A stretch of 64,000 nucleotides of DNA, taken from the NCBI RefSeq assembly GCF_022662575.1, contig NZ_JALBFU010000003.1:1-64000 (forward strand), read 5' to 3'. The DNA is from Luteimonas aquatica (GTDB lineage: Bacteria > Pseudomonadota > Gammaproteobacteria > Xanthomonadales > Xanthomonadaceae). How positions within the stretch are numbered: position 1 is the first letter of the stretch; each line of letters begins with the position of its first letter. The notes below the pieces were generated by a model that was not told the origin of the DNA, ran no database searches, and worked only from the letters and a program-made list of their open reading frames with translations. Positions 48,924 to 60,966 of this stretch are shown one piece after another. The translations under genes and the position numbers were made by a program.

Positions 48924-49418
48924 CTACAGGCAATCGATCAGCCCGTCGTAGAGCGAACGCGTCGAGCCCGGCAGCGGCGCGTCCATCGGCGCGCCGCCCT
49001 GCAGCGCGCGCAGCAAGGCGTGGATGCCGGTGCCCGGCGCCAGCGGCGCCTGGCAGCTCCAGAAGCCCTTGTCCACGGCGATGGCGCCGCTGGCCGGATC
49101 GATCTCCTCGTTGCTCGCCGCGAACACCCACACGCAGCCGCCGATGCGGCCGCGGTCGCGCAGCACCGAGCAGCGGAAGCCCAGCGATTCGATGTTGCCG
49201 TATTCGCCTTCGCAGAAGGTATCGCCGCAGATGTCGTCGAAATTGCGTTTCAGGTTGCGGCGCAGCGTGTCCCAGGCTTCCAGCTCGGCATCCGAGCGCA
49301 GGTAGTCGATGGCGTCGACATAGACGGCGGCGAGCGGCGCGGCGCGCGCCAGGGCGGACGTGCAGGCGCCGGCCGACAATACGAGGGCGGCGGAAAGGCA
49401 TAGCGCACGAGCGAACAT
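48924..49418 (-). CDS. Hypothetical exported cysteine-containing protein
   Basis: This 164-residue protein has an N-terminal signal (A-L-C-L-S-A-A-L-V-L-S-A-G-A-C). Cleavage could be by signal peptidase II before the cysteine in A-G-A-C, or by signal peptidase I after A-L-A. The mature part has six more cysteines (in I-C-G-D-T-F-C, F-R-C, G-C-V-W, W-S-C and the ending D-C-L), suggesting disulfides. It is an oddity of position: it lies opposite to, and between, ybeY and ybeX, which are normally contiguous. I do not recognise a family. Confidence 0.72.
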   Translation of the reverse strand: MFARALCLSAALVLSAGACTSALARAAPLAAVYVDAIDYLRSDAELEAWDTLRRNLKRNFDDICGDTFCEGEYGNIESLGFRCSVLRDRGRIGGCVWVFAASNEEIDPASGAIAVDKGFWSCQAPLAPGTGIHALLRALQGGAPMDAPLPGSTRSLYDGLIDCL

Positions 49419-49671
49419 GAGGCCTCCTTGGGGCGCATCGCCCGCGTATCGCGGGCAAGCCCACTCTGCCCGGCACGCGGCGCGGCGTTCATCGCCGCGC
49501 GGCCCGGCCGCGCGTAGGCCGCGCCAGCATGGCCCTGTCGGATTTTCCCGCAGCCGGGCAAAAAGCCTTGGCTTTCAAGGCGATCCGCGCCAACGGCCGC
49601 GCCGCCGCGGCCCGCCGGCCATGGCCGGCCGCATCGGTTAAACTGGCGCCAAGGCCCTCCCGGGCACCGAT

Positions 49672-50565
49672 ATGACCGCAATGTCTGAGGACGACAGTAG
49701 TACCCCCTCTCCCGATGTCCCGGAAAAACGGGACGCACCCGAAAAAAGACGTGGCTGGCTGGACCGCATCGGCTCCATGCTCTCGGGCGAGCCCTCCACC
49801 CGCGAAGACCTGGTCGAGCTGCTGCGCGACGTGCAGGCCGACGGCCTGATCGCCGCCGACACCCTGCGCATGATGGAAGGCGCGCTCAACGTCTCCGACC
49901 TGGCCGTGGGCGACGTGATGGTCTCGCGCGCGCAGATGGTCGCGCTGCCGGCGGACGGCAAGTTCCTCGATCTGATGAAGCAGGTGGTCGAATCCGGCCA
50001 CTCGCGCTTTCCGGTGCACGGCGAGGACAAGGACGAGATCCTCGGCATCCTGCTGGCCAAGGACCTGCTGCGCGGCGTGGTCGCCGACAACGGCCCGGGC
50101 ACCATCCGCGAACTGCTGCGGCCGGCGGTGCTGATCCCGGAGAGCAAGCGCCTGGACGTGCTGCTGCGCGAGTTCCGCCAGTCGCGCAACCACATGGCGA
50201 TCGTGATCGACGAGTACGGCGGCGTCGCCGGCCTGGTCACGATCGAGGACGTGCTGGAGCAGATCGTCGGCGAGATCGACGACGAGCACGACGACGCCGA
50301 GGACCCGGACGCGCTGATCGCCGCCCAGGCCGACGGCCAGTACGTGGTCAACGCGCTCACCCCGATCGCCGACTTCAACGAGCGCTTCGGCGCCGACTTC
50401 GACGACGACGAGTACGACACCATCGGCGGCCTGGTCACCGCGGCCATCGGCCACCTGCCCGAGGCCGGCGAGGAGCTCACCCTCGGCCGCTTCGGCTTCC
50501 GCGTCGCCCGCGCCGACGCCCGCCGCCTGCACGCGCTGCACGTCAGCGTCCTGGGCGACAATTGA
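49672..50565 (+). CDS. ybeX: CorC/YbeX-type CBS domain protein
   Basis: This 297-residue cytoplasmic protein has a pair of CBS domains (about 70-190) and a C-terminal CorC_HlyC domain (about 205-290), with V-I-D-E-Y-G-G-V-A-G-L-V-T-I-E-D-V-L-E-Q-I-V-G-E-I. The family is linked to magnesium/cobalt resistance and, more recently, ribosome metabolism, in line with ybeZ and ybeY. ATG 49672 or 49681 may start it. In relatives it is followed by lnt; here DUF4105 and corA genes follow. Confidence 0.94.
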   Translation: MTAMSEDDSSTPSPDVPEKRDAPEKRRGWLDRIGSMLSGEPSTREDLVELLRDVQADGLIAADTLRMMEGALNVSDLAVGDVMVSRAQMVALPADGKFLDLMKQVVESGHSRFPVHGEDKDEILGILLAKDLLRGVVADNGPGTIRELLRPAVLIPESKRLDVLLREFRQSRNHMAIVIDEYGGVAGLVTIEDVLEQIVGEIDDEHDDAEDPDALIAAQADGQYVVNALTPIADFNERFGADFDDDEYDTIGGLVTAAIGHLPEAGEELTLGRFGFRVARADARRLHALHVSVLGDN

Positions 50566-50636
50566 GCTCCCGGGCCCGCGCCGCGGGCCTCCCGCTTCAG
50601 TCCCCGCCGCGCCGCGGCGGGGCATGAGACAGACGC

Positions 50637-51821
50637 ATGCCACGACCGACGAGCCCGCCGAAACTCTCGCTCATCCTCCTGCTCGCGCTCGCGCTGCTGT
50701 GCCTGCCGCTGCTGGGCAACGCCGCCACCCGCGTCGGCGTGCTGACCATGCAGCCGGGCAGCATCTTCTTCGAGCGCTTCGGCCACGACGCGCTGGTCGT
50801 CGACGACCCGGCCAGGGGCGAACCGGTCTCCTACAACTACGGTTTCTTCGACCCCGGCGAACCCGGCTTCATCGGCAACTTCGTCCACGGCGTGATGATG
50901 TACCAGCTGGTGGCGCTGCCGCTGTCGGAGGACCTGCGCTACTACCAGGAGACCGGGCGCGGCGTGTCGATCCAGTGGCTCGACCTGAGCGAGGCGGAGG
51001 CCGAGCGGCTGGCCGCCGCCCTGGCGCACAACGCGCGTCCCGAGAACGCGCGCTATCGCTACGAATATTTCACCGACAACTGCGCCACGCGCGTGCGCGA
51101 TGCCATCGACACTGCGCTGAACGGCGCGCTCAAGCGCCAGCTGGAGGGCCGCTCGCACGGCAACACCTACCGCGGCGAGTCGGTGCGGCTGGCCTCGCCG
51201 GCCTGGTGGATGTGGCTGGGTTTCGACATCGGCCTGGGGCCGGCCGCCGACCGCCCGCTGTCGGTGTGGGAGGAATCGTTCGTGCCGATGCGCCTTGCCG
51301 ACGCCCTGCGCGAGGTCAACGGCAGCCACGGCCGTCCGCTGGTCGGCGCCGAGCAGCGCCTGCTGCCGCACCGCATCGCGCCGGAGCCGGCGGACTTCCG
51401 CCTGCCCTGGTGGCCATGGCTGCTGTGCGGGGCGCTGATCGGTTTCGTCGCGGTCCGCGCCGCCCGGCATCGCCCGCGCGCGGTGGCCGCCGCGGCGCTG
51501 CCGTTCTGGGCGCTGTGCGTCGTGCTCGGCGCGCTGATGGCATTCATCTGGGTGTTCACCGAGCACCGGTTCGGCTGGAGCAACCACAACCTGCTGCTGC
51601 TCAATCCGCTCTGCCTGCTGCTATTGCCCGGCGGCTGGCGCATCGCGCGCGGGCGCGAAGGCGGTCGCGGCTTCGGCCGCTGGCTCGGCGTGGTCCTCGC
51701 CTGCGCCGTGGCGGCGCTGTTCCTGCTGTGGATTCCGCTCGCGCCGCAGCGCAACGCGCACTGGCTGGCGCTGCTGCTGCCGATCCACTACGGCCTGTTC
51801 CTCGCGCTGCGCCGCCGCTGA
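50637..51821 (+). CDS. DUF4105 domain-containing membrane protein
   Basis: This 394-residue protein has a signal or anchor (about 10-30), a periplasmic DUF4105 domain (about 32-260) and four C-terminal membrane helices (about 262-390). DUF4105 marks seen are F-F-E-R-F-G-H-D-A-L, Y-N-Y-G-F-F-D and Y-F-T-D-N-C-A-T-R-V-R-D, the last resembling the Cys/His pattern of NlpC-like peptidases. The function is unknown; cell-envelope work is inferred. It is 71 bases downstream of ybeX and 37 upstream of corA, all on one strand. Confidence 0.9.
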   Translation: MPRPTSPPKLSLILLLALALLCLPLLGNAATRVGVLTMQPGSIFFERFGHDALVVDDPARGEPVSYNYGFFDPGEPGFIGNFVHGVMMYQLVALPLSEDLRYYQETGRGVSIQWLDLSEAEAERLAAALAHNARPENARYRYEYFTDNCATRVRDAIDTALNGALKRQLEGRSHGNTYRGESVRLASPAWWMWLGFDIGLGPAADRPLSVWEESFVPMRLADALREVNGSHGRPLVGAEQRLLPHRIAPEPADFRLPWWPWLLCGALIGFVAVRAARHRPRAVAAAALPFWALCVVLGALMAFIWVFTEHRFGWSNHNLLLLNPLCLLLLPGGWRIARGREGGRGFGRWLGVVLACAVAALFLLWIPLAPQRNAHWLALLLPIHYGLFLALRRR

Positions 51822-51858
51822 CTTGCGGACCCGCCCGCGCGGGGCGCACGATGGCCGC

Positions 51859-52863
51859 ATGAACGACGCCGCACACGTCCCGCCCCGTCCCGCCTGCGTG
51901 GTGAACTGCTCGCTCTACGGCAAGCAGGGCAAGCTGCGCGATATCTCCCTGGACGAGATCAGCGACGTCCTGGCGACCGACGACGAGACCTTCGTCTGGG
52001 TCGGCCTGTACGAGCCCGAGGACGCCGTCCTGGAAAAGCTGCAGGAGGAATTCAACCTCCACGACCTCGCCATCGAGGACGCGCAGAAAGCCCACCAGCG
52101 CCCCAAGGTCGAGTCCTACGGCGATTCGATGTTCGTCGCGGTCAATACCGCGCAGGTGATCGACGAGCGCATCCGCTACGGCGAGACCCATGCCTTCCTC
52201 GGCCAGCGCTACCTGGTCACGGTGCGCCACGGCGCGTCCTTGTCGTACAAGCCCGTGCGCGCGCGCCTGGAGCGCGAGCCGGAATTCCTGGAAATGGGGC
52301 CTTCCTACGCCCTTTACGCGGTGCTCGACGCCGTCGTCGACAACTACCTGCCGATCGTCGACGAGTTCAAGGACACGCTGGTGACGCTGGAGCAGGACGT
52401 GTTCACCGAGACCTTCCGCCGCGGCATCCTGCGCCGGCTGTACGACCTCAAGCGCGAGCTCACCTACATGCGCGTGGCGGTGACGCCGCTGCAGGACGTG
52501 CTGTCGCAGCTGGTGCGCACAAACAGCCCGCTGGTGCCGGGCGAGGTGCACCTGTACTTCCGCGACGTGCTCGACCATTCGGTGCGCATCAACGAGACCA
52601 TCGACGCGCTGCGCGACATGCTGGGCACCGCGCTGGGGGTCAACCAGGCGCTGGTGACGCTGGCGCAGGGCGAGGTGGTCAAGCGCCTGGCCGGCTGGGC
52701 CGCGCTGCTGGCCGCGCCGACCCTGGTCGCCAGCTGGTACGGCATGAACTTCAAGCACATGCCCGAGCTGGGCGGGCGCTACAGCTACTACATCCTGATC
52801 GGCGCGCTGGCCCTGGGCTGCTTCGGCCTGTACCGCTATCTCAAGCACGTCCGCTGGCTGTGA
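51859..52863 (+). CDS. corA: Magnesium/cobalt transporter CorA
   Basis: This 334-residue protein has a large cytoplasmic N-terminal domain and two C-terminal membrane helices. The invariant G-M-N motif is in W-Y-G-M-N-F-K-H-M-P-E-L between the helices, at about residue 295. Length and motif match the CorA/TmCorA group. ATG 51859 is chosen because it gives the usual N-terminus. Together with the CorC-type gene just upstream it suggests a magnesium theme in this part of the window. Confidence 0.95.
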   Translation: MNDAAHVPPRPACVVNCSLYGKQGKLRDISLDEISDVLATDDETFVWVGLYEPEDAVLEKLQEEFNLHDLAIEDAQKAHQRPKVESYGDSMFVAVNTAQVIDERIRYGETHAFLGQRYLVTVRHGASLSYKPVRARLEREPEFLEMGPSYALYAVLDAVVDNYLPIVDEFKDTLVTLEQDVFTETFRRGILRRLYDLKRELTYMRVAVTPLQDVLSQLVRTNSPLVPGEVHLYFRDVLDHSVRINETIDALRDMLGTALGVNQALVTLAQGEVVKRLAGWAALLAAPTLVASWYGMNFKHMPELGGRYSYYILIGALALGCFGLYRYLKHVRWL

Positions 52864-52896
52864 GCGGGGCACGCGGCCGCCCCGCGGCGGCCGCGC

Positions 52897-52915
52897 CTAC
52901 AACCAAAGTCTTAAG
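52897..52915 (+). promoter_or_regulatory. Near-palindromic site upstream of cstA
   Basis: CTACAACCAAAGTCTTAAG begins 102 bases before the cstA ATG. Its first 17 bases match the plus-strand site upstream of prpE (27274-27290) at 13 positions, giving the consensus CTAC-R-ACC-N3-GTCTTA. A shared activator of propionate/pyruvate-type substrates is inferred. Confidence 0.5.
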
Positions 52916-52998
52916 CCCGGAGCCTGCCGATTGCGGCATTGCGCATTGACCTGCGCGCGCCCCCGCGCGACCCTGCCCCATCGCTCGGAGGGCTGGCT

Positions 52999-55071
52999 AT
53001 GAAGAACGGGTTCGGCAAGTTGGCGTGGGCGGCGATCGCCCTGCTCGGCGCCTTCTGTCTCGGCACGGTCGCGCTGCGGCGCGGCGAACAGATCAACGCG
53101 CTGTGGATCGTGGTCGCGGCGATCTCGCTGTACCTGATCGCCTACCGCTTCTACGCGCGCTTCATCGCCGACAAGGTGCTGCAGCTCGACCCCACCCGCG
53201 CCACGCCCGCCGTGATCAACAACGACGGCCTCGACTACGTGCCCACCAACAAGCACGTGCTGTTCGGCCACCACTTCGCCGCGATTGCCGGCGCCGGCCC
53301 CCTGGTCGGCCCGGTGCTGGCGGCGCAGATGGGCTACCTGCCCGGCCTGCTGTGGCTGGTGGTCGGCGTGGTCTTCGCCGGCGCGGTGCAGGACTTCGTG
53401 GTGCTGGTGCTGTCCTCGCGGCGCAACGGACGCTCGCTCGGCGACCTGGTGCGCGAGGAGATGGGCCAGATCCCGGGCACCATCGCCCTGTTCGGCGCCT
53501 TCCTGATCATGATCATCATCCTCGCGGTGCTGGCGATGGTGGTGGTGAAGGCGCTGGCGGTCAGCCCCTGGGGCATGTTCACGGTGGTGGCGACGATTCC
53601 GATCGCGATCCTGATGGGCGTGTACATGCGCTACATCCGTCCCGGCAAGATCGGCGAGATCTCGGTGGTCGGCCTGGTGCTGCTGTTGCTGTCGATCTGG
53701 CTGGGCGGCAAGGTCGCCGCCGATCCCACGTGGGGGCCGGCCTTCACCTTCAGCGCCACGCAGATCACCTGGATCCTGATCGGCTACGGCTTCGTCGCCT
53801 CGGTGCTGCCGGTGTGGCTGCTGCTGGCGCCGCGCGACTATCTTTCCACCTTCCTCAAGATCGGCACGATCATCGCCCTGGCGATCGGCATCTTCGTGGT
53901 GATGCCCGACCTGAAGATGCCGGCGCTCACCCAGTTCACCGACGGCAACGGCCCGGTCTGGAAGGGCGGCATCTTCCCGTTCCTGTTCATCACCATCGCC
54001 TGCGGCGCGGTGTCCGGCTTCCACGCGCTGATCTCCTCCGGCACCACGCCCAAGCTGCTCGCCAGCGAGGGGCATGCGCGCTACATCGGCTACGGCGGCA
54101 TGCTGATGGAATCGTTCGTGGCGGTGATGGCGCTGGTGGCGGCCTCGATCATCGAACCGGGCGTGTACTTCGCCATGAACAGCCCGCCGGCGGTGGTCGG
54201 CGGCGACGTGCACGCGGTCGCGGCGGCGGTCACGCAATGGGGCTTCACGATCACGCCCGAGCAGCTGGAGGCCACCGCGAAGGAGATCGGCGAGACCACC
54301 GTGCTGGCGCGCGCCGGCGGCGCGCCGACGCTGGCCGTGGGCATCGCGCAGATCCTGCACAGCGTGCTGCCCGGCGACGGCATGATGGCGTTCTGGTACC
54401 ACTTCGCGATCCTGTTCGAGGCGCTGTTCATCCTCACCGCGGTGGACGCGGGCACCCGCGCCGGCCGCTTCATGCTGCAGGACCTGCTCGGCAACTTCGT
54501 GCCGGCGCTGCGCCGCACCGAATCGTGGACGGCGAACCTGATCGCCACCGCCGGCTGCGTGGCGCTGTGGGGCTACCTGCTCTACCAGGGCGTGGTCGAT
54601 CCCTTCGGCGGCATCCAGACGCTGTGGCCGCTGTTCGGCATCTCCAACCAGATGCTGGCGGGCATCGCGCTGATGCTGGGCACGGTGGCGCTGTTCAAGA
54701 TGAAGCGCGACCGCTACGCCTGGGTGTGCGCGGTGCCGGCGGCATGGCTGGTGATCTGCACCAGCGCCGCCGGCCTGATCAAGATCTTCGACAGCAACCC
54801 GGCGCAGGGCTTCCTGGCCCAGGCCGGCAAGTTCCAGAAGGCGCTGGACAGCGGCGAGATCGCCGCGCCGGCCAAGTCGGTGGAGCAGATGCACCAGGTG
54901 ATCACCAACGCATACGTCAACACCGGCTTGACCGCGCTGTTCCTGTTCGTGGTGTTCAGCGTGCTGGTGTACTCGGTGCGCAGCGTGCTCAAGGCGCGCC
55001 GCAACCCGCAGCGCACCGACAGGGAAAGCGCCTACGTCGAGGTCGATCCGCGGCAGCTGGCGAACCTGTGA
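52999..55071 (+). CDS. cstA: Carbon starvation protein CstA
   Basis: This 690-residue inner-membrane protein has about 16-18 hydrophobic segments. In E. coli, CstA and its paralogue BtsT carry peptides or pyruvate under starvation. Family segments such as [17 protein letters not shown] and [15 protein letters not shown] are clear. ATG 52999 follows GGAGG by 7 bases. Its stop overlaps the ybdD start (TGATG). The upstream site resembles that of prpE, so control by the same system is possible. Confidence 0.96.
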   Translation: MKNGFGKLAWAAIALLGAFCLGTVALRRGEQINALWIVVAAISLYLIAYRFYARFIADKVLQLDPTRATPAVINNDGLDYVPTNKHVLFGHHFAAIAGAGPLVGPVLAAQMGYLPGLLWLVVGVVFAGAVQDFVVLVLSSRRNGRSLGDLVREEMGQIPGTIALFGAFLIMIIILAVLAMVVVKALAVSPWGMFTVVATIPIAILMGVYMRYIRPGKIGEISVVGLVLLLLSIWLGGKVAADPTWGPAFTFSATQITWILIGYGFVASVLPVWLLLAPRDYLSTFLKIGTIIALAIGIFVVMPDLKMPALTQFTDGNGPVWKGGIFPFLFITIACGAVSGFHALISSGTTPKLLASEGHARYIGYGGMLMESFVAVMALVAASIIEPGVYFAMNSPPAVVGGDVHAVAAAVTQWGFTITPEQLEATAKEIGETTVLARAGGAPTLAVGIAQILHSVLPGDGMMAFWYHFAILFEALFILTAVDAGTRAGRFMLQDLLGNFVPALRRTESWTANLIATAGCVALWGYLLYQGVVDPFGGIQTLWPLFGISNQMLAGIALMLGTVALFKMKRDRYAWVCAVPAAWLVICTSAAGLIKIFDSNPAQGFLAQAGKFQKALDSGEIAAPAKSVEQMHQVITNAYVNTGLTALFLFVVFSVLVYSVRSVLKARRNPQRTDRESAYVEVDPRQLANL

Positions 55072-55310
55072 TGGACACAGCCAGCGAAAGCCGCGCCCTC
55101 GTCCCGCTCGAGCATTTCCGGACGCACAAGCGCGTCTGGCGGCGGCTGGTGCAGACCGCGCGGCTGTGCTGCGGGGTGCCGGACTACGACAACTACGTCC
55201 GGCACATGCTGGAGAAGCATCCCGACCGCGAGGTGATGGACTATCCGACCTTCTTCCGCGAGCGCCAGGAGGCGCGCTATGGCGGGCGCAGCGGTTTTCG
55301 GTGCTGCTGA
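55071..55310 (+). CDS. ybdD: YbdD/YjiX family protein
   Basis: This 79-residue cytoplasmic protein of the YbdD/YjiX (DUF466) family has the typical [15 protein letters not shown] and a C-terminal [12 protein letters not shown]. In E. coli the small YbdD works with CstA-type transporters and is needed for pyruvate uptake by them. It overlaps cstA by 1 base, so it is translationally coupled. The C-terminal end is R-C-C, slightly longer than usual. Confidence 0.92.
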   Translation: MDTASESRALVPLEHFRTHKRVWRRLVQTARLCCGVPDYDNYVRHMLEKHPDREVMDYPTFFRERQEARYGGRSGFRCC

Positions 55311-55418
55311 GGCCCCTTCGTTCCCCCGGGACTCGTCAATCCTGCGGCTTTCGACAGCCCAACGGCCGGTCAGCAGGAATGACGCCGCGGGAAGTCGCGC
55401 CGGAAATGCCCGGCTGCC

Positions 55419-56675
55419 CTATCCGGCCCCGGCCATCGCGCGCAAGGTGACGCCGACGATGTAGGCCAGCACCGTGCCGGTCGCGTAGCCCAGCGCGCCG
55501 AGCAGGGCGCCGACCGGCGCCAGCGAGGGATGGAAGACCGAGGCCACCACCGGCGCCGATGCCGGTCCGCCGATGTTGCTCTGCGAGCCGAGCGCGAAAT
55601 AGAAGAACGGCACGCGCAGCAGGCGCGCGGTCAGGTACAGCAGCAGGATGTGCACCAGGATCCAGATCAGGCCCAGCGCGAACAGCCAGGGCTTGTCGGC
55701 CAGCGCCAGGATGTCCATCTGCATGCCGATGCAGGCGATCAGGAAATACAGGAACAGCGTGCCAATCTTGGAGGCCCCGGCGCCGTCGAATTCGCGCAGG
55801 CGCGTGAAGCTCAGCCCCAGGCCGATGAAGGTGGACAGCACCACGACCCAGACGAAGGGCTCGTGCAGGCTGAAGGTCTTCGCCCAGGACACGTTGTCCA
55901 GGAACCAGGCCGCGACCGGCGCGGCGATGGCATGCGACAGCCCGACCGCGCCCAGCGCGATGCCGACGATGATCATCAGGTCCGACAGGCTGGCCACGCG
56001 CTGGTGCTGCTTCTGGTAACTGATCAGGCGCTGCTTCAGGTCCTCGATCGCGCCCGTGTCCGCGCCGCTGCGCGCGTCGATCGCCTGCGCACGGTTGGCG
56101 AGGAAGATCAGCACCGACATCCACACGTAGCCGACGCCGACGTCGACCACCACGAACTGGCCGAAGGTGGTTTCGTCGACCTTGAACACTTCCTTCATCG
56201 CGACCATGTTGGCGCCGCCGCCGATCCAGCTGCCGGCCAGCGCCGCCATGCCGCCCCAGGTGTCGCCGGCCACGGTTTCCGGATGCACCAGGCCCATGAT
56301 CCAGAACGCGGCGAACGCGCCCAGCATCACGCTGATCGAGGCCGCCGCGTACATGAGCAGCAGCTTCGGGCCGAGCCGCAGCACGCCCTTCAGGTCGATG
56401 GTGAGGGTCAGCAGCACCAGCGCCGCCGGTAGCAGCACGCGGCTGGCGACCGGGTTGTAGAGCTTGCTGGCGTTGCCGTCGATCAGCCCGAAGCTGTTGT
56501 AGATGCCCGGGATGAAGTAGCACAGCAGCAGGGCCGGCACGTAGGTGTAGAAGCGCTTCCAGAAGCCGGCGCCGCGCGACTCGGTCCAGAACACCAGGCC
56601 GAGCGTCGCGGCGATCAGGCCGAGCACGACGATGTCGTTGGTGATGAGCGCGGTGCTGGTTTCGGTGGCTGGCAT
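55419..56675 (-). CDS. DUF819 family membrane protein
   Basis: This 418-residue integral membrane protein has about eleven hydrophobic segments. DUF819 marks include G-S-W-I-G-G-G-A-N-M-V-A-M and, near the C-terminus, G-S-Q-S-N-I-G-G-P-A-S-A-P-V-V-A. Members of this group resemble keto-acid or glutamate-type transporters in topology, but the substrate is not known. It is upstream of, and on the same strand as, no close partner; the S9 peptidase gene lies behind it with a 170-base hairpin-rich gap. Confidence 0.9.
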   Translation of the reverse strand: MPATETSTALITNDIVVLGLIAATLGLVFWTESRGAGFWKRFYTYVPALLLCYFIPGIYNSFGLIDGNASKLYNPVASRVLLPAALVLLTLTIDLKGVLRLGPKLLLMYAAASISVMLGAFAAFWIMGLVHPETVAGDTWGGMAALAGSWIGGGANMVAMKEVFKVDETTFGQFVVVDVGVGYVWMSVLIFLANRAQAIDARSGADTGAIEDLKQRLISYQKQHQRVASLSDLMIIVGIALGAVGLSHAIAAPVAAWFLDNVSWAKTFSLHEPFVWVVVLSTFIGLGLSFTRLREFDGAGASKIGTLFLYFLIACIGMQMDILALADKPWLFALGLIWILVHILLLYLTARLLRVPFFYFALGSQSNIGGPASAPVVASVFHPSLAPVGALLGALGYATGTVLAYIVGVTLRAMAGAG

Positions 56676-56845
56676 GGGTCGTCCGTCGCTTTCGCTTTCC
56701 CTCCCCCGCTGGCGGGAGGAGATCGGGGCCGCGCGTCACGCGGCCGAGGCGGGGCGGATGGGCGCTTTTGCCTTTCGCGAGCGGCCGCTCCCCCCGCTCG
56801 CTGCGCCATCCCCTCCCCCGCCATGCGGGAGAGGGACGCAAGGCG
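56676..56845. repeat. Hairpin-rich extragenic segment
   Basis: GCCGCG/CGCGGC (56728-56733, 56739-56744) and GCGAGCGG/CCGCTCGC (56777-56784, 56794-56801) are perfect stems; CTCCC/GGGAG pairs lie on both sides. The style is that of repetitive extragenic palindromes common in such genomes. It separates the S9 peptidase (-) from the DUF819 gene (-). Confidence 0.45.
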
Positions 56846-58924
<2,079 letters not shown>

Positions 58925-58992
58925 GGACTTCCTCTGGTCGAATTCAATGGCGACCGCGCGGCCAAGCTGCCGCGCGGCGTGATCGCGGCGGC

Positions 58993-60948
58993 TCAGATCC
59001 GGCTCTGCTCGATCTCTTCCGGCTTGGCCTTGACGCTGGTGCGATACAGCAGCCAGGCCACCACGACCAGCACGGCCAGGCCGGCGAACTGGCCCAGGTG
59101 CAGGTTCTCCGGCAGCGCCAGCACGTCGCCGCGCTCGGAGACCACGATCGGGATCGCGATGCCGATGCCCATCAGCGCCTCGCCGGTGATCAGCCCGGCG
59201 GAGAACAGCACGCCCGGGCGATGCAGGCGATCCCGCTGTTCTTCGGTGCCCCCCACGAGCCCGCGCCGGCGCTCGACGAAATACGACAGCAGGCCGCCGA
59301 GGAAGATCGGCACCATCAGCGTCAACGGCAGGTAGATGCCGATCGCGGCCGCCAGCACCGGAACGCGGAAGTGCGAGCCGCGCTTTTTCAGGATCTCGTC
59401 GATCACGATGACGATGGCGCCGATCACGCCGCCGGCGGCGATCATGTCCCAGGGAAGATGGCCGCCGAACATGCCCCTGGCGACCGATGCCATCAGCATC
59501 GCCTGCGGCGCGTTGAGGGATTGCGGATGTTCCGGCGTCGGCGGGCCGATGCCGTATGCGGTGGCGAGCAGGTTCAGCACCGGCGCCATGATCAGTGCGC
59601 AGGAGAAGGCGCCGATGCCGAGCATCAGCTGCTGCTTCCACGGCGTGGCGCCGACGATGTAGCCGGCCTTCAGGTCCTGCAGGTTGTCGCCGCCCACCGC
59701 GGCGGCGCAGCAGACCACGGCGCCGATCATGATCGCCGCCACCGCGCCGATCTCCGAGTCGCGGCCCAGCAGCAGCATCAGCACGACCGAGGCGAACAGG
59801 ATCGTCGCGATGGTGATGCCCGAGACGGGATTGTTGGAGGACCCCACCAGGCCGGCGAGATAGGCCGAGACCGAGACGAACAGGAAGCCGGCGACGATCA
59901 TGATGATCGTCATCGGGATGCTGACCGCGAAGTTGCCGACGATCAGCTGGTACAGCCCCAGCAGCGGCAGCGTGAACACCAGCAGCGCGACCAGCATCCA
60001 CTTCATCGGCAGGTCGCGCTCGGTCTCCGCGACCACTTCGCCCGCGCCCTTGCGCGCCGCGGCGATGCCGCTCTTGATTCCCGAGAGCAGCGACTTGCGC
60101 AGCGAGAACAGCGTCCACATGCCGCCGATCAGCATGGCGCCCACGCCCAGGAAGCGGATCTTCTCGCCGCGGATGATCGAGGAGATCTCGGCGGCGGTCT
60201 TGCCGACCAGCTTGGCCGCCAGTTCCGGATCCGAGTTGAGCAGGAAGGCGTGATAGAACGGCGTGGCGATGTTGTCCGACAGGATGCTGCCGGAGACCAC
60301 CACGATGCCGATGTTGAGGCCGACGATGTAGCCCACGCCCAGCAGGGCCGGCGACAGGTTCGTGCCCATGTACGCCAGGTACTTGCCGAAGAAGCCGGCT
60401 CCGGCCGCGTTGTCGGGAATCAGGCGCAGCCCGCTCTCGGCCATCAGCTTGACCAGCGCGCCGATGCCGGCGGAGATGCCGAGGATCTTCAGCCCGGGCC
60501 CCGGGTTCTCGCCGGCCTTGAGCACTTCGGCCGCGGCCTTGCCTTCCGGGAAGGGCAGCGGATCCTCGACGATCATCGAGCGGCGCAGCGGCACCGAAAA
60601 CAGTACGCCGAGCAGGCCGCCCAGGCCGGCGATCGCCAGCACCCAGGAATAGCGGAAGTCCTGCCAGTAGCCGAGGATGATCAGGGCCGGGATGGTGAAG
60701 ATCACGCCCGCGGCGATCGACGAGCCGGCCGAGGCGCCGGTCTGCACGATGTTGTTCTCGAGGATGGTACCGCCGCCGAGCAGCCGCAGCACGCCCATCG
60801 ACACCACCGCCGCCGGGATCGCGGTGGCGATGGTCAGGCCGGCGAACAGGCCCAGATAGGCATTGGCGGCCGAGAGGACCATCGCCAGCACCATTGCCAG
60901 CAGTACGGCCCGGAAGGTCAATTGCGGCATCGCCGGCTTGTTCATCAT
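58993..60948 (-). CDS. OPT family oligopeptide transporter
   Basis: This 651-residue inner-membrane protein has about 14-16 hydrophobic segments. Family landmarks are N-A-Y-L-G-L-F-A-G-L-T-I-A-T-A-I-P-A near the N-terminus, L-P-F-P-E-G-K-A-A-A-E-V-L and V-G-G-D-N-L-Q-D-L-K-A-G-Y-I-V-G-A. OPT proteins take up tri- to hexapeptides or metal chelates with protons. It is 68 bases upstream of the S9 peptidase on the same strand, suggesting that peptides are cut and imported together. Confidence 0.95.
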   Translation of the reverse strand: MMNKPAMPQLTFRAVLLAMVLAMVLSAANAYLGLFAGLTIATAIPAAVVSMGVLRLLGGGTILENNIVQTGASAGSSIAAGVIFTIPALIILGYWQDFRYSWVLAIAGLGGLLGVLFSVPLRRSMIVEDPLPFPEGKAAAEVLKAGENPGPGLKILGISAGIGALVKLMAESGLRLIPDNAAGAGFFGKYLAYMGTNLSPALLGVGYIVGLNIGIVVVSGSILSDNIATPFYHAFLLNSDPELAAKLVGKTAAEISSIIRGEKIRFLGVGAMLIGGMWTLFSLRKSLLSGIKSGIAAARKGAGEVVAETERDLPMKWMLVALLVFTLPLLGLYQLIVGNFAVSIPMTIIMIVAGFLFVSVSAYLAGLVGSSNNPVSGITIATILFASVVLMLLLGRDSEIGAVAAIMIGAVVCCAAAVGGDNLQDLKAGYIVGATPWKQQLMLGIGAFSCALIMAPVLNLLATAYGIGPPTPEHPQSLNAPQAMLMASVARGMFGGHLPWDMIAAGGVIGAIVIVIDEILKKRGSHFRVPVLAAAIGIYLPLTLMVPIFLGGLLSYFVERRRGLVGGTEEQRDRLHRPGVLFSAGLITGEALMGIGIAIPIVVSERGDVLALPENLHLGQFAGLAVLVVVAWLLYRTSVKAKPEEIEQSRI

Positions 60949-60966
60949 TCTGGCCCCAGCACCAAA

